64,000 nt of DNA from Clostridia bacterium (GCA_017536205.1 JAFXHX010000008.1:159718-223717); one strand, 5' to 3'; shown: positions 1-8,610, counted from the stretch's first letter. Numbers and translations are program-made. The notes: generated by a model not told the origin, from the letters alone.

Positions 1-894
1 ATCGCTAGTCGGCTCGCTAGTAGTAATGCGTTGAAGAAGTAATCCAGGCGCTTTAAAGATAATTAATACGGGGCTTTTACTCATTGCAAGAAGTTTTAAT
101 ATTTCGTAAGAAACGCCTGCAATTAACGGAAGCACTGCAAGTTTTAATAAAAATCTTAACAACTTTCCTGTAAAACCTTCAAAGGTTACGCCAAAATGCG
201 ATAAAACTGCGTTTAAAACGGCAAATAGTAAAATACTAACCGTCATAACTAAGAACATAAACGTAGTTCCGCATCTATCGTGAACTCTCGAACATTTTTT
301 TACGTTTTCAACGGTAAGTTCAAGCCCGTTTTCATAGCACGATATAGTTTTGTGTTCGGCGCCGTGATACATATACGTTCGCTTAATATCTTTTATAAGT
401 GAAGTTAGCATAACGTAAGCAATAAAAATTGCAATGCGAATAAGCCCTTCAATTAAGCAGTATAAAAAACCGTTAGGTTCGATAAACGTAAATAAATCGG
501 CAATTAGTTGTGGCAAAAAGAAAAACAATAAAATTGAAAGCGCCAGCCCTAAAAACACCCCTAAAAAGGTAACTAGGTCGTTAGCGTTTATTTTAAGTTT
601 CTTTGAAAGCCAGTTTTCAAACTCTGAAGTTTCGTCTTCACCAAAAACCGAAGCGGAACGCATTAAAGTTTTAGTTCCACCAACGAGTGAATTAAAAAAC
701 GAAACGACACCACGCACTATAGGTATTTTATAATACGGTTTATCGGCATTTTTAAGGCGTGTGGTTTCAAGGAGTATTTCGCCTGATTCTGCCCTTACGG
801 CAACTGCCTCGGCAGTTTTACCACGCATCATAACCCCTTCTATAACCGCTTGGCCTCCTATTGAAGTTGTTTTTGACTTTTTATTTTTTGCCAT
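1..894 (-). CDS. DUF1385 family membrane protein, C-terminus cut by window edge
   Basis: The frame is open from the ATG at 894 to base 1 (298 codons, no stop), so the end lies outside the window. The protein begins MAKNKKSKTTSIGGQAVIEG followed by VMMRGK, the start typical of DUF1385 (YqhQ-type) proteins, and the last visible residues PGLLLQRITTSEP match the family's C-terminal block, so only a few residues should be missing. The middle is hydrophobic, consistent with several membrane segments. It lies just downstream of rpmE, the usual rpmE-DUF1385-prmC-prfA order in Bacillota; prmC would be expected to the left. The family's biochemical role is not settled. Family call confident, function unknown. 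Confidence 0.88.
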   Translation of the reverse strand, partial: MAKNKKSKTTSIGGQAVIEGVMMRGKTAEAVAVRAESGEILLETTRLKNADKPYYKIPIVRGVVSFFNSLVGGTKTLMRSASVFGEDETSEFENWLSKKLKINANDLVTFLGVFLGLALSILLFFFLPQLIADLFTFIEPNGFLYCLIEGLIRIAIFIAYVMLTSLIKDIKRTYMYHGAEHKTISCYENGLELTVENVKKCSRVHDRCGTTFMFLVMTVSILLFAVLNAVLSHFGVTFEGFTGKLLRFLLKLAVLPLIAGVSYEILKLLAMSKSPVLIIFKAPGLLLQRITTSEPTSD

Positions 895-913
895 TTTACC
901 CAAATTATTAAAA

Positions 914-941
914 ATGCTCTAAGATAATGTTCTTAGAGCGT
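914..941 (-). terminator. rpmE terminator
   Basis: Inverted repeat GCTCTAAGA (916-924) with TCTTAGAGC (931-939), followed on the minus strand by ATTTTTAAT. It lies between rpmE and the DUF1385 gene and probably limits read-through from the ribosomal protein gene. Confidence 0.7.
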
Positions 942-977
942 ATTTTATACCATAAAGGTATAAGTGTAGCAAATAAA

Positions 978-1181
978 TTAAATACCGTATCTTTTCTTGA
1001 ACTTATCAACACGACCGCCGGTATCTACGAGTTTTTGCTTGCCTGTAAAGAACGGATGGCATTTCGAGCAAATATCTACCTTGATAACGTCAACGTTTTT
1101 GGTTGAACCGGTTACAAATGAAGCGCCACAAGCGCATTGAACGGTTACGGTTTTATATGCGGGATGAATATTTTCCTTCAT
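978..1181 (-). CDS. rpmE: 50S ribosomal protein L31, zinc-binding type
   Basis: 67 residues starting [19 protein letters not shown], the signature of bacterial ribosomal protein L31 of the large subunit. Cysteines at C16, C18, C38 and C41 form the zinc site of the C+ form (the zinc-free paralogue lacks them). The ATG at 1181 follows a clear AGAGGTG ribosome binding site. It is transcribed from its own TTGACT-N17-TATAAT promoter at 1215-1243 and has its own terminator. In Bacillota the C+ form is used when zinc is plentiful; no Zur box was recognised here. Confidence 0.97.
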   Translation of the reverse strand: MKENIHPAYKTVTVQCACGASFVTGSTKNVDVIKVDICSKCHPFFTGKQKLVDTGGRVDKFKKRYGI

Positions 1182-1214
1182 ATTATTTCACCTCTTCAAA
1201 ATTAGTACTTCGTT

Positions 1215-1243
1215 ATTATATATTAAAAATATCAATAAGTCAA
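1215..1243 (-). promoter_or_regulatory. rpmE promoter
   Basis: On the minus strand TTGACT (1238-1243), a 17-base spacer and TATAAT (1215-1220). It faces away from the 1301-1329 promoter, so the 1182-1335 gap is a divergent promoter region. Confidence 0.85.
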
Positions 1244-1300
1244 CAATTTTAAAGGCTATTTGCAACGATTTTTTTTAAAATTATAATTTCAAAGAATTAC

Positions 1301-1329
1301 TTGCAAAAAACAAAATTAAAGGTTATAAT
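1301..1329 (+). promoter_or_regulatory. Promoter of the dehydrogenase-like gene, leaderless geometry
   Basis: TTGCAA (1301-1306), 17-base spacer, TATAAT (1324-1329). The ATG at 1336 starts only six bases after the -10 box, so the transcript should begin at or within a base or two of the start codon, with no room for a ribosome binding site. Confidence 0.75.
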
Positions 1330-1335
1330 GTCAGT

Positions 1336-2292
1336 ATGAACAGTTGGCAAATTACAGCGCCGATGCAAATCGGCAAATATTACACCACCGAAAATCTTGA
1401 GAAGATTGACGAGGTTAAAGTTAAAATAACTAAGTGCTTTATCTCATCAAAAGACGTTAGCATTTTTTCAGGTGCATATAAAACCGACTATCCCGTTATT
1501 CCCGGGCATATTGCAGTTGGTCAAGTGGTTGAAACGCTTAAAGAAAGCGACTATTTGCGTAAAGGCTCAAAGGTTTACCTTGCCCCTATTGAAGAAGAAG
1601 GCTATCACGAAGGTTACCTTCGCGACTTTGCGGTAGTTCCACAAAGCAGTTTAAGGGTGCTTCCTAAAACCGTTAGCGAAAGTGACGCGCTCTACCTTAC
1701 CCACCTATCGCTTGCGCTTACCACCATAGATAAACTTAATATCGATAAGGGCGAGCACGTTGCAATATTAGGCGCTAACGTTCTTGGCAATATTATTGCA
1801 CAACTTATAATGTACTATCAAGGCGTTCCCATCGTTATTGACGATAACGAAGAGTATTTAGATATAGCGCACAAAACAAACGTTTACTACACCCTAAAAA
1901 ACGATAAGAATATCGAGCGTGAAATTATTTCAATCACGGGTGGCAGAAAATGTTCGAAGGTAATTTACATTACCGGTAGCGATATAAATATTGATATTAT
2001 TGATAAACTTACTTGCCACGGTGCTCACGTAGGCATTACGGGAATTGCCGTAACCAAAACCAAACTTACCGCTAATATTGCCTTTGAAAAAGAACTTAAC
2101 GTTACCTTTATTAAAAACGGAACTTCAAATCTTGAAACGGGCATTAACTTAATAGCGCAAAAAGTTATTGATTTAAGTTATTTTAAACTTCCGTCGTATA
2201 AGTTTGAATATGCAAACAAACACTTTGAAAACGCCGTTGAAAAAATTAAAGGCGGTGCAAAACTTGCAGAGTTCTTAATAGATTTAATGTAA
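1336..2292 (+). CDS. MDR-superfamily (alcohol dehydrogenase-like) protein lacking zinc ligands
   Basis: 318 residues with the two-part fold of medium-chain dehydrogenases: an N-terminal GroES-like half with VIPGHIAVGQVVE and a C-terminal Rossmann half with GANVLGNIIAQL (the GxGxxG position). In active zinc alcohol dehydrogenases the first half has a catalytic Cys (GICGSD) and GHE. Here these positions read FISSKD and GHI, and the four-cysteine structural zinc loop is absent, so it is probably not a zinc enzyme. It stands alone on the plus strand between rpmE and murC. The promoter suggests a leaderless mRNA. Substrate unknown; nucleotide binding possible. The family is fairly sure, the activity is not. 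Confidence 0.75.
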   Translation: MNSWQITAPMQIGKYYTTENLEKIDEVKVKITKCFISSKDVSIFSGAYKTDYPVIPGHIAVGQVVETLKESDYLRKGSKVYLAPIEEEGYHEGYLRDFAVVPQSSLRVLPKTVSESDALYLTHLSLALTTIDKLNIDKGEHVAILGANVLGNIIAQLIMYYQGVPIVIDDNEEYLDIAHKTNVYYTLKNDKNIEREIISITGGRKCSKVIYITGSDINIDIIDKLTCHGAHVGITGIAVTKTKLTANIAFEKELNVTFIKNGTSNLETGINLIAQKVIDLSYFKLPSYKFEYANKHFENAVEKIKGGAKLAEFLIDLM

Positions 2293-2295
2293 TTT

Positions 2296-2325
2296 AAAAG
2301 GATAGGTTTACCTATCCTTTTTTTT
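2296..2325. terminator. Convergent terminator overlapping the murC stop codon
   Basis: Perfect 11-bp stem AAAAGGATAGG (2296-2306) and CCTATCCTTTT (2311-2321) with a T-run on the plus strand. It ends the dehydrogenase-like gene. The murC stop codon (2308-2310) lies in its loop, so the hairpin is shared by both convergent genes; the U-run for the minus strand is weaker. Confidence 0.8.
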
Positions 2326-3603
2326 GTTAAGTTTATCGTAGAGTTCACCGGCGCCCATAATTACAACGGTTTTTATACTTGAACTTTCTAAATAGCGTTT
2401 TAGTTCGGTAATTTTAGAAAAATGCAGTGCGTTTAAATCGGTTGCTAGCGTTTTTGAACTACCTAACTTTACGTATTTTTCCCTTGCAGGATACGTTTTA
2501 TAAATTATAACGTTTTCGCCTTTAAAAACTTTCAAAAAATCATTGTATAGTAGTTTTGTTCTAGAATAAGTATGTGGCTCGAAAACGTATAAAACTTCGC
2601 CAAACAATTTTTTTGAAGTTTTTATAGTGCTTGCAATTTCAGTTGGGTGATGGCAATAATCGAATATCACCTTTTTATTAGGTATAATAGATGCTTCTTC
2701 AAACCTACGCTTTACACCTTTAAAACTTTTTATTGCCTCGCTTAAAAGGTTTGCTTTTACCTTATATACTTTTCGCAGAACGGCAATTACTGAAAGTGCG
2801 TTATAAACGTTGCACTCGCCGTAAACGTTAAGGCTTATTTCACTTAAAAACCTACCCTTTTCATAGGCACTAAAAATTGCTTTACCATCAACTAACCTAA
2901 CGTTTTTAGCAGTGTAATCGGCATTTGAGTTTATGCCGAAAGTTACTTTTTTACCTTTGTAACTATTAAGCCTAGCGTCATCTTGGTTAATAAATGCAAC
3001 CTTCCCCCTTTTTAAATAGGCATAAAACTCATCGGCAAGAGAGTCTATCGTTTTATAAGTATCTAAATGGTCGCTATCTACGTTTAAAACAACGGGGTAA
3101 GTTACGGTAATTCTTTTAAGGTTTTTATCAAACTCGCATATTTCGCTAATTGCACTTTTATTACTTCTAGAAAACTTAAAATTACCCATTGTAACGCTAT
3201 TTCCACCCATAAGCGAAAGCGTTGATAAGTTTAAGTAATCAAGTGCGCTTGCAAGCATACAAGTTGCCGTAGTTTTGCCGTGACTACCTGCTATTCCAAC
3301 CGAAATCTTGTAACTTTTAAGCACTAAATCTAAAAGTTCTGCTCTACTATATATTGCCTTGTTAAGCCTTTTTGCAAACGCAAGTTCAACGTTATCGTCT
3401 TTTATTGCAGACGAATAAACTATAACGTCGCTATTAATAACGTTTTCTTTAGCGTGCCCGCCTAAAAAGTTTAGCCCTAAATCTTCAAGTTCTTTAACTA
3501 AAGCGCTTCGCTTTATATCGCTACCGCTAACTAAAAAGCCCTTTTTAATTAAGGTTTTTGCAAGAACGCTCATACCTGCGCCACCAACGCCGATAAAATG
3601 CAC
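2308..3603 (-). CDS. murC: UDP-N-acetylmuramate--L-alanine ligase
   Basis: Cytoplasmic Mur ligase that adds L-Ala to UDP-MurNAc using ATP, the first peptide step of peptidoglycan precursor synthesis. The protein opens with VHFIGVGGAGMSVLAK (the MurC N-terminal nucleotide fold), has the P-loop GSHGKTT at about 106-112, and later FDYCHHPTEI and YVFEPHTYSRT. The chosen start is a GTG at 3603, which has AAGGG ten bases upstream and puts the protein start where MurC usually begins. An ATG at 3630 is possible but has no ribosome binding site; longer forms run into non-conserved residues. It lies apart from the dcw operon, separated by the plus-strand spoVG, and ends in a shared terminator. Confidence 0.93.
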   Translation of the reverse strand: MHFIGVGGAGMSVLAKTLIKKGFLVSGSDIKRSALVKELEDLGLNFLGGHAKENVINSDVIVYSSAIKDDNVELAFAKRLNKAIYSRAELLDLVLKSYKISVGIAGSHGKTTATCMLASALDYLNLSTLSLMGGNSVTMGNFKFSRSNKSAISEICEFDKNLKRITVTYPVVLNVDSDHLDTYKTIDSLADEFYAYLKRGKVAFINQDDARLNSYKGKKVTFGINSNADYTAKNVRLVDGKAIFSAYEKGRFLSEISLNVYGECNVYNALSVIAVLRKVYKVKANLLSEAIKSFKGVKRRFEEASIIPNKKVIFDYCHHPTEIASTIKTSKKLFGEVLYVFEPHTYSRTKLLYNDFLKVFKGENVIIYKTYPAREKYVKLGSSKTLATDLNALHFSKITELKRYLESSSIKTVVIMGAGELYDKLNKKKDR

Positions 3604-3643
3604 TTTAATTTCGCCCTTATTTCGTATCATACAATATAATATG

Positions 3644-3686
3644 ACGTGCATAAAAAAATATGCTAAAAAGGTTGAAAAATGCACGT
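3644..3686. repeat. Inverted repeat between murC and spoVG
   Basis: Perfect 8-bp arms ACGTGCAT (3644-3651) and ATGCACGT (3679-3686) separated by 27 bases, in the divergent murC/spoVG intergenic region upstream of murC. It could be a regulator site or a leader structure; no known regulator motif was recognised. Confidence 0.4.
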
Positions 3687-3744
3687 TTTTAGCCATTTTT
3701 TAGCAAAAAACGATAAAAAATGGCAACTTTTTTTGAAAAACCTA

Positions 3745-3800
3745 TTGAAATTATGCATTAGGTAGTGTATAATTTAAGTAATTATGATAAAAAATCATAA
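3745..3800 (+). promoter_or_regulatory. spoVG promoter and 5' leader hairpin
   Basis: TTGAAA (3745-3750), 17-base spacer, TATAAT (3768-3773): a vegetative sigma-A type promoter. Transcription should start near 3780, so the hairpin TTATGAT (3782-3788) / ATCATAA (3794-3800) would sit at the extreme 5' end of the mRNA, a place where stem-loops often stabilise transcripts. Confidence 0.75.
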
Positions 3801-3826
3801 TAAAAATATGTAAGGTGGTAGGAAAA

Positions 3827-4102
3827 GTGAAAATCTCAGATGTAAGGGTACGTTTAGTACAAAAGGACGATAGCAAGATGAAAGCCGTTGCGTCGATAAC
3901 TATTGAGGACTGTTTTGTGGTTCACGATATTAAAATTATCGAAGGCAAAGAAGGTTACTTTATTGCTATGCCCAGCAGAAAGGCAAGTGACGGGGAATAT
4001 AAAGATATAGTTCACCCCATCAATACCGAAACTCGCAAACAAATCATCGATTTAGTTTTAGAGGCTTTCGAGGCTGAAAAGAACAAACCCAGTGAAGAAT
4101 AA
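3827..4102 (+). CDS. spoVG: SpoVG family septation / RNA-binding regulator
   Basis: Small regulator known in Bacillota to affect septation, sporulation and capsule genes and to bind nucleic acids. From the GTG at 3827 the protein is [20 protein letters not shown] after the initiator, then [17 protein letters not shown] and [10 protein letters not shown], all diagnostic of SpoVG; length 91 residues is normal. The start was placed at the second of two in-frame GTG codons because AAGGTGG lies eight bases before it and the first GTG overlaps that site. The acidic lysine-rich tail is variable in the family. It has its own promoter and terminator and is the only plus-strand gene in this region. Confidence 0.95.
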   Translation: MKISDVRVRLVQKDDSKMKAVASITIEDCFVVHDIKIIEGKEGYFIAMPSRKASDGEYKDIVHPINTETRKQIIDLVLEAFEAEKNKPSEE

Positions 4103-4110
4103 TTACTAAT

Positions 4111-4140
4111 AAAAACGGCTTTAAGCCGTTTTTGTTTTTA
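4111..4140 (+). terminator. spoVG terminator
   Basis: Stem AACGGCTT / AAGCCGTT followed by TTTTGTTTTTA on the plus strand, directly after the spoVG stop. Confidence 0.85.
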
Positions 4141-4141
4141 T

Positions 4142-4172
4142 AAAAAAACGCAAGGACTAGCCTTGCGTTTTT
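4142..4172 (-). terminator. ftsZ operon terminator
   Basis: Ten-bp stem AAACGCAAGG (4146-4155) / CCTTGCGTTT (4161-4170), loop ACTAG, with a U-run on the minus strand. It ends the ftsA-ftsZ transcript back-to-back with the spoVG terminator. Confidence 0.85.
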
Positions 4173-4174
4173 TA

Positions 4175-5356
4175 TTATTTTTTAAACAATCTTTTAATAA
4201 ACGGTGGAACTTCTTTTCTAGTAGGTTCTTCAGGTTTAACTTCTTCTTCAACTTTTTTAATTTCAACCACTTCAACGGGCTTTTGCTCTTGAACTGCAGG
4301 TTGAACAATTTGTTGAGTTTGTGACTTATCAAGTAGATTTACCGATTCGTAAGCGCCGTTATCGGTTGAGAACGACCTTGGTGGATTAAAACGGTCTTGC
4401 GAGCCTGTAAAGCCCGTTGCGATAATAGTTATAATAACTTCGTCTTTAAGGTCGTCAACGGTGTTTGCGCCCCAAATAAGGTTTGCAGAATAGTCAACTA
4501 TGCCGTAAATAAGGTTAGCGGCTTCAGTAACTTCACCTATAGAAAGTTTGGGGTCGCCAGTAATGTTTAAAATTAAGCCCTTAGCGCCTTCGATAGTTGT
4601 TTCAAGCATAGGTGAAGAAACGGCTTGGCGAACGGCTTCAATAATTCTGTGTTCACCCTTTGCCCTACCTATACCCATATGAGCAAGACCTTGTCCTTCA
4701 ATTATAGTTTTAACGTCGGCAAAGTCAAGGTTAATGAGTGCAGGAATAGTAATAAGGTCTGATATACCGCAAATTGCTTGTTTTAAACTTTCGTCGGCAA
4801 GCCTTAACGCTTCTTTCATGGGCGTATCTTTAGGCAATGTGTCAACGAGTTTGTCGTTAGGAATAACGATTAAAGTATCAACGAACTTTGAAAGGTTTGC
4901 AATACCCTTTTTAGCGTTTTCTTCACGTTTTTTAGCCTCGAACTTAAAAGGCTTTGTAACTACGGCAACGGTAACGCAACCCTTTTCTTTTGCAATTTTT
5001 GCAATAACGGGAGCGGCGCCCGTACCCGTTCCACCACCCATACCTGCGGTAATGAATAAAAGGTTAACGCCTTCAACCATTTTTTCAATTTCTTCACGGC
5101 TTTCTTCGGCGGCTTTTTCACCTATTTCTGGGTGCGAGCCTGCACCTAAACCTTGAGTTAATTTTTTACCTATTTGTATTCTGTTTTTAGGCTCTGCTTT
5201 AGAGTGAAGCAACGCCTGCATATCGGTATTAACTGCAACGAATTCGGCACTTTCAATACCCGATTCTATCATACGGTTAACGGCGTTATTACCTGCACCG
5301 CCAACACCTATTACTTTAATTTTACATACGTTAACGTAGTTTTCTTCTTCAAACAT
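4175..5356 (-). CDS. ftsZ: Cell division GTPase FtsZ
   Basis: Tubulin-like GTPase that polymerises into the Z ring at midcell. All key parts are visible: [17 protein letters not shown] near the N-terminus, the GTP-binding loop GGGTGTGA at 107-114, the T7 catalytic loop NLDFADV at 209-215, a variable acidic/Gln-rich linker after about 315, and the conserved C-terminal peptide [11 protein letters not shown] that docks FtsA and other partners. 393 residues is typical. The ATG follows AAAGGAG. It lies 11 bases after the ftsA-like gene and shares its promoter at 6536-6564. The C-terminal tail implies the partner interaction is retained even though FtsA is divergent. Confidence 0.98.
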   Translation of the reverse strand: MFEEENYVNVCKIKVIGVGGAGNNAVNRMIESGIESAEFVAVNTDMQALLHSKAEPKNRIQIGKKLTQGLGAGSHPEIGEKAAEESREEIEKMVEGVNLLFITAGMGGGTGTGAAPVIAKIAKEKGCVTVAVVTKPFKFEAKKREENAKKGIANLSKFVDTLIVIPNDKLVDTLPKDTPMKEALRLADESLKQAICGISDLITIPALINLDFADVKTIIEGQGLAHMGIGRAKGEHRIIEAVRQAVSSPMLETTIEGAKGLILNITGDPKLSIGEVTEAANLIYGIVDYSANLIWGANTVDDLKDEVIITIIATGFTGSQDRFNPPRSFSTDNGAYESVNLLDKSQTQQIVQPAVQEQKPVEVVEIKKVEEEVKPEEPTRKEVPPFIKRLFKK

Positions 5357-5367
5357 AGTAACTCCTT

Positions 5368-6507
5368 TTACGCAAAGAACGTTTTATTTTTGCTTGCGCT
5401 TATAGCAGTATCGATAAGCGAAAGCCAACTTGTGTGTGATGGTTTGTTGTAATGCGGAACTGACGGCGAAACCACAACGGGGAACACGCCAAGTCGCATA
5501 GATATATATTGAGTAGCGCCTTTAACGTGACAAATACCGTCACCCGTAAAGGCTATTTCAATATCGCTTGGTATTTTAAGTTTGCATTTTGATATTGCGT
5601 TATCGCAATTTTCGGCAATTAAATCTAAAACTTCTTTTGCCTTTTCGTTTACTTCATTTCTTGGAAAAGTATAGTCGCCATAGCGCCTATCGCTAACTAA
5701 ATATAAAGCGCCTCCCCTATCTTTTAAACCAAGGTTTAACTTGTTAAATAAAAGTTCTGCAACTTCGTAATCGCACTCGTACTTTTCCATATACTCTGCA
5801 ATAACGTTTGCGCTACCAACTGAAAACGCAGAACTAAACAGCAAACCGTTTCCATAAACTATTGAAAGTGAAGTGGTCGTTTTAGAAACGTTTATTAAAA
5901 GTTTAGTTTGGTCGCGCTCTTGAAGTGGGAATAAATAGGTACCTTCAGCATAGTCTTGCGAAATGTATTTAACGTTTTTAACGCCTATTTTATTAAATAC
6001 GCCACTTACTACGCTAGTAAAATAATTACTTATTAAAGAATAATATATTCTTGCCGAAAGCGAAGTTGCTTTTTTGCCGATAGGCTCGTGCGTTTTATAG
6101 TTATCAACAACGAAATATGATGCCGTGCGGTGAGATAAAGTATATTCGTTATCTTCTTCGTCTAGCCCGTTTTTATAAAGCGCCAAAACGTCGTCTTTAC
6201 TGATTTTTTTAACAGTACCAAAACGAATACGACACTTTTTAGTAAGCGTTTTTGTAAACTCGCCTGGAACGCCAACGTAAACGGTGTTTATTTCAGATAC
6301 TGAACTGTTTACAATTAGCCTTTTGTGTAAAGCGCATACGCTTTCTTCAAAAGCCTTAACGTCGTAAAACTCGCCGTCAAAAAAAGTGTACGCCTCGCAC
6401 TCTTCGTTTGCACGAAACGAAAAAGAACCGTTAACGCTACGCTCGCAAACGCTAAGCGTAAGTTTGGTTGAACTTATATAAAAAATGGCAACACAATCTT
6501 TAAGCAT
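5368..6507 (-). CDS. ftsA: Divergent FtsA-like cell division protein
   Basis: 379-residue actin-fold protein directly upstream of ftsZ, the position of ftsA in Bacillota. Similarity is weak but ordered: an early strand-turn segment, an SHS2-like region, and at about 203-217 the segment [19 protein letters not shown], which aligns with the phosphate-2 motif of FtsA (DIGGGTTD). The glycines and acidic residues that contact ATP are replaced there. The C-terminal 15 residues do not look like a clear amphipathic membrane helix, so membrane anchoring is uncertain. It could be a non-hydrolysing FtsA or a PilM-like relative; context makes the FtsA role most likely. Its ATG has a leader and only a weak AGG site. 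Confidence 0.7.
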   Translation of the reverse strand: MLKDCVAIFYISSTKLTLSVCERSVNGSFSFRANEECEAYTFFDGEFYDVKAFEESVCALHKRLIVNSSVSEINTVYVGVPGEFTKTLTKKCRIRFGTVKKISKDDVLALYKNGLDEEDNEYTLSHRTASYFVVDNYKTHEPIGKKATSLSARIYYSLISNYFTSVVSGVFNKIGVKNVKYISQDYAEGTYLFPLQERDQTKLLINVSKTTTSLSIVYGNGLLFSSAFSVGSANVIAEYMEKYECDYEVAELLFNKLNLGLKDRGGALYLVSDRRYGDYTFPRNEVNEKAKEVLDLIAENCDNAISKCKLKIPSDIEIAFTGDGICHVKGATQYISMRLGVFPVVVSPSVPHYNKPSHTSWLSLIDTAISASKNKTFFA

Positions 6508-6535
6508 AAAAAACCTGCAATTTTTACTAATTTAT

Positions 6536-6564
6536 ATTTTAATATAAATAAACCGTCTTGTCAA
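6536..6564 (-). promoter_or_regulatory. ftsA-ftsZ promoter
   Basis: Minus strand TTGACA (6559-6564), 17-base spacer, TAAAAT (6536-6541): a near-consensus promoter between divIB and the ftsA-like gene. It gives ftsZ a supply independent of the MraZ-controlled operon promoter. The -35 box sits inside the right arm of the hairpin at 6551-6577. Confidence 0.85.
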
Positions 6565-6577
6565 GACAAGAACGGTT
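6551..6577 (-). terminator. Possible weak terminator after divIB
   Basis: Inverted repeat AAACCGT-CTTGT with ACAAG-A-ACGGTTT (one-base bulge), directly downstream of divIB. The U-tract on the minus strand is poor (TTTATTTATATT), so it may only partly stop the dcw transcript. It overlaps the -35 box of the next promoter. Confidence 0.45.
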
Positions 6578-6583
6578 TAAAGT

Positions 6584-7354
6584 TTAAGATTTAACCGTAA
6601 CGCTACCACCGTCTTGATAAACGGTATAATATACGCCGGTAGTTTTAAGTGATAGTTCGTTATAAAAATCAAGCGTGGCTTGAAGTTTAATAGCGTAATG
6701 CTCGTTTGCTTTTTCTATGTTGAACACCACGCCTTCGGTCATTTTAAGGGTGAGCGTTCTTGCGTAAAACCCGTCTTTTTTAACGGTTACGGTAATTTCT
6801 TTAACGTTTTCGCGAAGGTTAGAAAGCCCTTCAAGCGCGCCAAGTAAATAGGTTTTAGTGGTTTGGTCGTAAACTTCTATAACCTTTCCTATTTCAAGTT
6901 TTTGAACGTTATAGTCTGCCGTTGACATTTTTAAAATAATATTAGTAATTCCGTCAACGTTATTTAAGGCGCTAGAACGCCTATCGAGTAAACGCAACTC
7001 GTTATCAACTGCTAAATACTCGCTTCCGAATAAAATTGAAAAGGTTTCTCGCCTTTCTTTTACAACTACGGTTAGTTTATTTGGAAACTGCTTTTCAACT
7101 TTTTCAACCGAAAGGTAACCCGATAAACTTTCAAGTTCTTGCTTAACGCTATCCGTTTTAACAAACAGTAAGTTCTTACCTTCGTACTCTTTTAGGTGAT
7201 TAGTTGCAAGTTCTTTAACGTTTTCGCTAGACGACTCAATTGTTGTAACCGAAAGTTCAACGTCTGTAATTTTAAAGGCTGAAGTTACGCAAAAAACTGC
7301 CACCGTAATAAACAGTAAGCACGTCATAATAACAAGCAGTCTTTTGTACTTCAT
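6584..7354 (-). CDS. divIB: Cell division protein DivIB/FtsQ
   Basis: 256-residue single-pass membrane protein of the divisome. A short basic start (MKYKRLLVI) precedes one membrane helix at about 7-27, then a POTRA-type region (FKITDVELSV to VEKQFPNKLTVVVKERRETF at about 28-105) and a beta domain, the layout of FtsQ/DivIB. It works outside the membrane with FtsL and DivIC to control septal wall synthesis. The ATG follows AAAGGA. It is last in the mraZ-led operon and two bases from murA. The family evolves fast; the POTRA motif and position support the call. Confidence 0.9.
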   Translation of the reverse strand: MKYKRLLVIMTCLLFITVAVFCVTSAFKITDVELSVTTIESSSENVKELATNHLKEYEGKNLLFVKTDSVKQELESLSGYLSVEKVEKQFPNKLTVVVKERRETFSILFGSEYLAVDNELRLLDRRSSALNNVDGITNIILKMSTADYNVQKLEIGKVIEVYDQTTKTYLLGALEGLSNLRENVKEITVTVKKDGFYARTLTLKMTEGVVFNIEKANEHYAIKLQATLDFYNELSLKTTGVYYTVYQDGGSVTVKS

Positions 7355-7356
7355 AA

Positions 7357-8610
7357 CTAAATCCTTTCAACTTTTGCGCCAAGCGCTTTAAGTTTATTCT
7401 CTATTTTATAATACCCACGGTCGATAACTTCAAGATTATTTATAACCGTTTTGCCTTCGGCTTTAAGCCCCGCAATAATTAGCGACGCTCCACCCCGTAA
7501 ATCGCTTGCCGTAACTTCTTGACCCGTTAACGAATTAACGCCGTTTACAGTTGCAACGTTACCGCGTATAGTTACGTTTGCACCCATTTTGTTAAGTTCG
7601 CTTGCAACTGAAAACCTATCTTTAAAAATAGTTTCTTCTATAACGGTTGTGCCGTTTAACGTTGTTGCATACGCCATTACGGGTGATTGAAGGTCGGTTG
7701 GAAAATACGGGTAAGGCGCAGTTTTTATATAGCCTAGCCCTTTTCCCGCCCCAGAACTCTTTAAATATATTTTATCACTATAAAAGCACATTTTGCAAGT
7801 GTTATTAAAAACTTTTTTAATAAGATTAAAATTATGTACGTAATTAACGCCCGAAAGTTCCATTTCGCACCCAACCGAAAGCCCTGCAAGAAGTAAAGTG
7901 CCCGTTTCTATTCTATCGGCAACGGGTTTAAAAATAACGCTAGACTTTCTAAGTTTTTTAACGCCTTGAATTACTATTTTGTTACCGCCTTCCCCTTTTA
8001 TTTTAGCGCCGAACAGTTTTAAAAACTCGCATAAACAAACAATTTCAGGCTCTCTTGCAGGGTTTAATATGGTGGTTTCGCCGTCGGTTAAACAACCTAG
8101 CATAATTAAGTTTTCGGTAACGCCAACGCTTTTAAACGGCAAAGTTATGGTTTTTGCCTGCAAGTTATCTGCCCTTAAATACAAATGCTCGCCCATACCT
8201 ATTTCAACGCCCATTTTTTTAAAGCAATCAAGGTGAAGCCCTATCGGGCGCTCGCCTATTTTGCAACCACCAGGCATAGTTGCAAGTGCTTTTCTAAACC
8301 TTGCAATTAGTGGACCTAACATAAACACCGAGCCCCTTATTTTAGAAGCTAACTCACAGGGGATTTCGTATAAATAAAGCGCCGAACAGTCAACGAATAA
8401 AACGTCGCCTTCAAAGCGATATTTTCCACCTAAACTTTCAATTATTTCAAGCATAACTAAAACGTCGCTTATTTTAGGGCAATTATAAAAGCCCACTTCG
8501 AAATCGAGAAGTATGCACGCTGCAATAAGTGGTAGCATTGCATTTTTTGCGCTTTTTATCTCGGTTTTTCCGTAGAGCCTTTGACAATTATTTACTATAA
8601 GTTTACTCAT
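7357..8610 (-). CDS. murA: UDP-N-acetylglucosamine 1-carboxyvinyltransferase
   Basis: First committed enzyme of peptidoglycan synthesis: transfers enolpyruvate from PEP to UDP-GlcNAc in the cytoplasm. The N-terminal KSAKNAMLPLIAA segment carries the substrate-binding Lys/Asn (about 22-23), and TMPGGCKIGERP has the catalytic cysteine at 116, the target of fosfomycin; a Cys rather than Asp predicts sensitivity at this enzyme. Length 417 is normal. The ATG follows AGGTG. It sits between ftsW and divIB, where many Bacillota have murG and murB, neither of which is present here. Confidence 0.97.
   Translation of the reverse strand: MSKLIVNNCQRLYGKTEIKSAKNAMLPLIAACILLDFEVGFYNCPKISDVLVMLEIIESLGGKYRFEGDVLFVDCSALYLYEIPCELASKIRGSVFMLGPLIARFRKALATMPGGCKIGERPIGLHLDCFKKMGVEIGMGEHLYLRADNLQAKTITLPFKSVGVTENLIMLGCLTDGETTILNPAREPEIVCLCEFLKLFGAKIKGEGGNKIVIQGVKKLRKSSVIFKPVADRIETGTLLLAGLSVGCEMELSGVNYVHNFNLIKKVFNNTCKMCFYSDKIYLKSSGAGKGLGYIKTAPYPYFPTDLQSPVMAYATTLNGTTVIEETIFKDRFSVASELNKMGANVTIRGNVATVNGVNSLTGQEVTASDLRGGASLIIAGLKAEGKTVINNLEVIDRGYYKIENKLKALGAKVERI

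Noticed and set aside
434..733. Plus-strand ORF of 99 residues opposite the DUF1385 gene
   Set aside because: It mirrors the DUF1385 coding region, lacks a ribosome binding site and its protein is low-complexity.
4734..5156. Long plus-strand ORF opposite ftsZ
   Set aside because: No ribosome binding site, no recognisable domain, and the minus strand codes for a textbook FtsZ; composition explains the open frame.
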